Source: Streptomyces gossypii (GTDB taxonomy: Bacteria; Actinomycetota; Actinomycetes; Streptomycetales; Streptomycetaceae). Taken from it: a stretch of DNA of 64,000 nucleotides. Every line of letters begins with the position of its first letter. The stretch's first letter is position 1. Both the position numbers and the translations under genes were made by a program. The DNA lies in contig NZ_JAJAGO010000002.1 of NCBI RefSeq assembly GCF_025165795.1, positions 248,001-312,000 on the forward strand, read 5' to 3'. Of the stretch, positions 60,648 through 64,000 are shown piece after piece. The notes beneath the pieces were generated by a model that ran no database searches, had not been told where the DNA came from, and saw only the letters and a program-made list of their open reading frames with translations.

Positions 60648-62024
60648 ATGCCGCTCGCACTCCTCGCGCTCGCCATCGGCGCGTTCGGGATCGGCACCAC
60701 CGAATTCGTGATCATGGGCCTGCTGCCCCAGGTGGCTGCGGACTTCGGTGTCTCCATCCCCACCGCCGGATACCTCGCCACCGGCTATGCCCTCGGCGTG
60801 GTCGTCGGGGCGCCGGTGCTCGCCATCCTCGGCTCGAAGGTGTCCCGCCGGGGGATGCTCATGCTGCTCATGGGCCTCTTCGTCGTGGGCAACGCGGTCT
60901 CCGCCGCCGCCCCCGTCTTCGGCGTGATGCTCGCGGGCCGGGTGATCGCCTCCCTCGCGCACGGCGCGTTCTTCGGCATCGGCGCGATCGTCGCCGCCGG
61001 ACTGGTCGCGCCGCAGAAGAAGGCGGGCGCGATCGCGATGATGTTCACCGGGCTCACGGTCGCCAACGTGGTGGGGGTCCCGCTGGGCACCCTGCTGGGG
61101 CAGCAGGCGGGCTGGCGCTTCACGTTCGTCGCGGTGGCGCTGCTCGGGGTGCTCGGCCTCGCCGGGGTCGCGGCGCTCGTGCCGAAGGACGCACCACGGG
61201 CCGCGGACGGGCAGCGGGGCGGGATCCGCCGAGAGCTGGCCGCCTTCCGTAACGTGCAGGTGCTGCTCGCCATGGGGATGACCGTGCTCGGATTCGGCGG
61301 TGTCTTCGCCGCGATCACCTATCTCGTGCCGATGATGACCGAGTCGGCGGGCTACGCCGAGTCCTCCGTCACCTGGCTGCTCGTCCTCTTCGGGCTCGGC
61401 ATGGTGGCGGGCAATCTTGTCGGCGGGCGCTTCGCCGACCGTGCACCCGTGCGGCTGCTGTACGTGTCACTGACCGCGCTGGCCGTCGTGCTCGCCCTGT
61501 TCGCCTTCACCGCCCACGACAAGCTGGGCGCCGCGCTGACGCTGCCGCTGATCGGCGCCTTCGGCTTCGCGACGGTGCCCCCGCTCCAGAAGCGGGTGCT
61601 GGACCAGACGGAGGACGCGCCGACCCTCGCCTCCGCCGTGAACATCGGCGCCTTCAACCTCGGCAACGCGCTGGCCGCATGGCTCGGCGGGCTGGTGCTG
61701 AGCGGGGGGTTCGGGCATACCGCACCGAACTGGGTGGGAGCGGCCCTGGCCGCCTCCGCGCTCGGACTGGCCGCCCTCGCGGCCACGCTGGACCGCCGAG
61801 GCGGGGGCAGGGACGGCGGGCGGGTCAGCGGGCGGAGCGGCGGCACCGTCATCGCGGCTGCCGCGGCGCCCCGCCCGGCCACGGCAACGGCCACAGCCAC
61901 GGCCACCGGCGTGCCTGCCGCGGGCGACGCGGCGCCGGTGCGGCGGCCCTCCACCGGGGCCGGCTGGGGTGAACCGGTCACTGCGCCCAGGGGAGCGGGC
62001 GGGGAGCCTCGCCGGGGACGGTGA
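60648..62024 (+). CDS. MFS efflux transporter (AraJ/CmlR-like DHA1)
   Basis: 458 residues from the ATG at 60648, with AGGGAAGG. 12 helices: LALLALAIGAFGIGTTEFVIMGLL (the family's GTTEFVIMGLLPQVA signature), SKVSRRGMLMLLMGLFVVG and LPLIGAFGFATVPPLQKRVL, then a ~60-residue low-complexity tail (ATATATATGVP). It is a drug or metabolite exporter of the chloramphenicol/arabinose-efflux group. It converges on the cupin gene and overlaps it by 47 bp at the 3' end. Confidence 0.93.
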   Translation: MPLALLALAIGAFGIGTTEFVIMGLLPQVAADFGVSIPTAGYLATGYALGVVVGAPVLAILGSKVSRRGMLMLLMGLFVVGNAVSAAAPVFGVMLAGRVIASLAHGAFFGIGAIVAAGLVAPQKKAGAIAMMFTGLTVANVVGVPLGTLLGQQAGWRFTFVAVALLGVLGLAGVAALVPKDAPRAADGQRGGIRRELAAFRNVQVLLAMGMTVLGFGGVFAAITYLVPMMTESAGYAESSVTWLLVLFGLGMVAGNLVGGRFADRAPVRLLYVSLTALAVVLALFAFTAHDKLGAALTLPLIGAFGFATVPPLQKRVLDQTEDAPTLASAVNIGAFNLGNALAAWLGGLVLSGGFGHTAPNWVGAALAASALGLAALAATLDRRGGGRDGGRVSGRSGGTVIAAAAAPRPATATATATATGVPAAGDAAPVRRPSTGAGWGEPVTAPRGAGGEPRRGR

Positions 62025-62349
62025 CCTGGCCGCCCGCGGGCATGCTGACCAGGGCTTCGAGCCCCTCGTCGCCCGCCTGTACGCGGCGTTCCGCGCCTGC
62101 GGGCACGATGAGGGCCGAACCGGCGGTGACGGTCTCTGTCCGGTCCCCGATGCTGATGGTGAGCGAGCCCGCCGTGACCACGTGGATCTGTTCCTTGTCC
62201 ATGGTGTGCAGGGGGCCGGCCGCGCCCGGCCGCATCCGGACCTGCCAGCTGGTGAGGGCGGTGCTGCCGAGGGCGGGGGTGGCCAGGCTGGTCACGACGG
62301 CGTTCGGGGTGGTGGTCGTGCGGGCCAGGTCCGGGGTGATGACGTGCAT
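61978..62349 (-). CDS. Cupin-domain protein
   Basis: 123 residues from the ATG at 62349. Cupin motif 1 region VRMRPGAAGPLHTMDKEQIHVVTAG and motif 2 SALIVPAGAERRVQAGDEGL. The usual HxH metal ligands are partly replaced (PLHTMDKEQIH), so metal binding needs testing. Divergent from a MarR gene across a perfect 18-bp inverted repeat. The 3' end overlaps the MFS gene antisense. Confidence 0.85.
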   Translation of the reverse strand: MHVITPDLARTTTTPNAVVTSLATPALGSTALTSWQVRMRPGAAGPLHTMDKEQIHVVTAGSLTISIGDRTETVTAGSALIVPAGAERRVQAGDEGLEALVSMPAGGQVTVPGEAPRPLPWAQ

Positions 62350-62372
62350 GGGCGCTGTCCTCCGTGAGCATG

Positions 62373-62412
62373 AGTCAAGGTGCTTTACTCGGTTGAGTAA
62401 AGCACCTTGACT
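62373..62412. promoter_or_regulatory. Perfect 18-bp inverted repeat between cupin and MarR genes
   Basis: AGTCAAGGTGCTTTACTC (62373-62390), GGTT, and its exact complement (62395-62412). An inner match TTTACTCGGTTGAGTAAA is AT-rich and operator-like. 23 bp before the cupin start and 14 bp before the MarR start. Confidence 0.9.
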
Positions 62413-62425
62413 TGCCTCTGTCATC

Positions 62426-62932
62426 ATGGGTCCCGTGGAAAGCGACGATCCTCTGTACGGCACCGAGCTGACCTTCCTGCTCGGCCTGGCCTTCCAGCTG
62501 CTGCTGGGCGAGTTCAACGACCGGGTCGCCGAGGCCGGTTACCCCGACCTGCGCCCGGTGCACGGCCTCGCCTTCCAGGCCCTCGGCCCGGCAGGCGCCA
62601 CCAGCAGCGAACTGGCGGCGCGGCTGGGGGTGACCAAGCAGGCAGCGGGCCAGATCGTCGACGACCTGGAGCGGCGCGGGTATGTGCGACGCGAGGCGCA
62701 CCCGGCGGGCGGACGGCGCAAGCTGGTGGTCCTCACGGAGGCGGCCCAGGCGCATCTGGCCGTCGCAGGTCGGCTGTTGCACGGCCTGGAGGCCGAACTG
62801 GCGACCCGTCTCGGCGCCGGGGGGGAAGCCGAAACCGGTGCGGCCGAGCTCGGGCGGCTGCGCACGGACCTCGTCCGGGTGATCCGCGCGCTCGCGGGTA
62901 CGGAGCTGCCGCCGCTGCGGCCCGTGTGGTGA
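62426..62932 (+). CDS. MarR-family transcriptional regulator
   Basis: 168 residues. The winged helix has TSSELAARLGVTKQAAGQIVDDLERRGYVRREAHPAGGRRKLVVLTE. A helical N-terminus (TFLLGLAFQLLLGEFNDRVAE) and C-terminus form the dimer. It presumably binds the 18-bp inverted repeat and controls the divergent cupin gene. Confidence 0.92.
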   Translation: MGPVESDDPLYGTELTFLLGLAFQLLLGEFNDRVAEAGYPDLRPVHGLAFQALGPAGATSSELAARLGVTKQAAGQIVDDLERRGYVRREAHPAGGRRKLVVLTEAAQAHLAVAGRLLHGLEAELATRLGAGGEAETGAAELGRLRTDLVRVIRALAGTELPPLRPVW

Positions 62933-62954
62933 GCGGGGTTCTGCGGCTGTCCGC

Positions 62955-63917
62955 TCAGCCCAGCGCCACCGAATACGGCGCGAAGCGGCGGCCGAGGTCG
63001 CCGGGCAGATCCGGGGCGGTGTGCGTCATCAGGCTGAAGACGAGGTCCTCGGCCAGGCCGTTGCCGTGCAACCACTCCTCCAGCGCGCCGTGCCGGGAGT
63101 CGGCGTCATAGCGGACCGGGCCGGTCGTACGGGTGCCGAGCTCGGTGATCAGGGCCTGGGCGGTGCTCAGATCCTCGGCGACGACGGGGCCGATGACGGT
63201 GGCCGAGGGGGACGGCCAGCAGGCGGCGAAGCCGGTGAGGACGCGGCCTGTGCCGGTGCCATCGCTGCCGCCGGAGCCACCGGTGCGCTCGGCGACCACG
63301 AAGCGGTCGGCGAAGGCGGGCAGCCGGGCGAGCAGTTCGGTGCGGTCGGCGCCGAACGCCTCCGAGTCCAGGGCGATGACGCCCCGCAGATCGGCGGCCG
63401 TGGCGCCGCGCACCCGCGCGGGCGCGCGCGGCGGGGACGGCGCGGAGGGCGGTGAGGGCGGCAGCTCGCCGGTGAAGGTGCCCCGCAGTACCGTGGTGTG
63501 GGCGACGCTCTTGAAACCCAGCTGTTCGTAGAGCGGCCTGCCCTCCTCGGTGGCGGCCAGGAAGGTCGCGGCGGGGCCGGACTCGTCGAGCGCGTGCCGC
63601 ACCAGGCGGCGGCCCAGTCCCTGCCGTGCGCAGCGCCCGGCGACCAGCACCATGCTGAGGCAGCCGTACGCGCCGCCGTGTACACCGCCCCCGTGTACAC
63701 CGCCCCCGCCGGAGTACGAGGTGAGGACGTACGTGCCGATCAGCCCGCCCGGCCGGTCGGGCGCGTCCACCCCGTACCCCCGCCCGGCGGTGAGCAGCAG
63801 CCGCCACTTGTGGTCCTCGGGCTCCCAGCCGCGGTCCTCGGCGAGTTCGAGACAGGCGGGAAGGTCGCCGGGTGTGAGGCGGCGGATCGGCAGGGCGGCG
63901 GATGCGGGTGAGGTCAC
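62955..63917 (-). CDS. Two-domain GNAT acetyltransferase
   Basis: 320 residues. The first GNAT module is PIRRLTPGDLPACLELAEDRGW to CARQGLGRRLVRHAL (R-x-x-G-x-G) and PLYEQLGFKSVAHTTVLRG; the second is degenerate (ARVRGATAADLRGVIALDSE). A short Gly/His duplication (GGGGVHGGGVHGGAYG) sits in the first module, encoded by an ~18-nt repeat. Substrate unknown. Convergent with the preceding MarR gene (stops 22 bp apart). Confidence 0.9.
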   Translation of the reverse strand: MTSPASAALPIRRLTPGDLPACLELAEDRGWEPEDHKWRLLLTAGRGYGVDAPDRPGGLIGTYVLTSYSGGGGVHGGGVHGGAYGCLSMVLVAGRCARQGLGRRLVRHALDESGPAATFLAATEEGRPLYEQLGFKSVAHTTVLRGTFTGELPPSPPSAPSPPRAPARVRGATAADLRGVIALDSEAFGADRTELLARLPAFADRFVVAERTGGSGGSDGTGTGRVLTGFAACWPSPSATVIGPVVAEDLSTAQALITELGTRTTGPVRYDADSRHGALEEWLHGNGLAEDLVFSLMTHTAPDLPGDLGRRFAPYSVALG

Positions 63918-64000
63918 GGTTGATCAGGTTGCCGGATCGCCGGCGAGGGAGGCCACCCGTTTTCCGGCCGTACGTGTGGTGCGCCGCTCTTCCCGCCATC
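63918..64000. other. Window edge, no gene recognised
   Basis: The last 83 bp contain the putative promoter of the two-domain GNAT gene and nothing else that can be supported. Confidence 0.4.

Noticed and set aside
1..64000. tRNA/rRNA genes and CRISPR arrays
   Set aside because: None recognised on either strand by eye; a tRNAscan or CRISPR search was not possible.

Overview
The window is a GC-rich chromosome segment from a Streptomyces-like actinomycete. The evidence is strong third-position GC bias, frequent GTG/TTG starts, six perfect Streptomyces-type parS sites (GTTTCACGTGAAAC), a SigR-type promoter in front of trxB, and a gene order known from Streptomyces chromosomes just right of oriC. 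The same order is partly kept in Mycobacterium tuberculosis (parA-parB-trxC-trxB-rsmA-sigM-mviN, and ino1-PadR-ponA1-rpsF-ssb-rpsR-rplI-dnaB).

Region 1 (1-14.9 kb) is the origin-proximal segregation and envelope block: the 3' part of parA, parB, a GNAT enzyme, the thioredoxin pair trxB-trxA, the ECF sigma factor sigM with its zinc-finger anti-sigma factor, a membrane pseudokinase, the lipid II flippase murJ, a DUF6049 membrane protein and the CCA-adding enzyme. Region 2 (14.9-26.3 kb) holds membrane and cell-wall genes: a small secreted or anchored protein, an MFS protein, a GT87 glycosyltransferase, a bifunctional penicillin-binding protein, PadR plus inositol-phosphate synthase, an alanine-racemase-like protein and FemX. 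Region 3 (26.5-33.7 kb) is the ribosomal/replication block rpsF-ssb-rpsR-rplI, a MATE transporter, and dnaB. DnaB is interrupted by two in-frame inteins, one inside the Walker A motif with class 3 (W-C-T) features. Both inteins carry LAGLIDADG-like motifs that have lost their acidic residues.

Region 4 (33.7-43.4 kb) looks like an accessory insertion just downstream of dnaB. It contains a decayed TnsA-like gene, LysR, NAD(P)-dependent oxidoreductases, TetR, an unusual inositol-monophosphatase-like protein, dienelactone hydrolase, a secreted beta-propeller, an XRE regulator, a broken glyoxalase-family gene and repeat-rich gene-less DNA. Region 5 (43.4-64 kb) has a tetratricopeptide-like membrane protein, efflux pumps, a MocR regulator beside a decayed methyltransferase copy, an intact methyltransferase, the LldR-lutABC L-lactate operon with a clear operator, an AlkZ-like protein, SDR/TetR, a frameshifted Mrr-type nuclease gene, and several MarR/transporter/acetyltransferase genes with well-formed operators.

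Links between genes: ParA and ParB act on the parS sites scattered through the first 17 kb. SigM, its anti-sigma factor and thioredoxin form a redox/stress module beside the MurJ and pseudokinase envelope module. The class 3 intein in DnaB suggests a further possible point of redox control over replication. All functional statements rest on reading the sequence; no database search was run.
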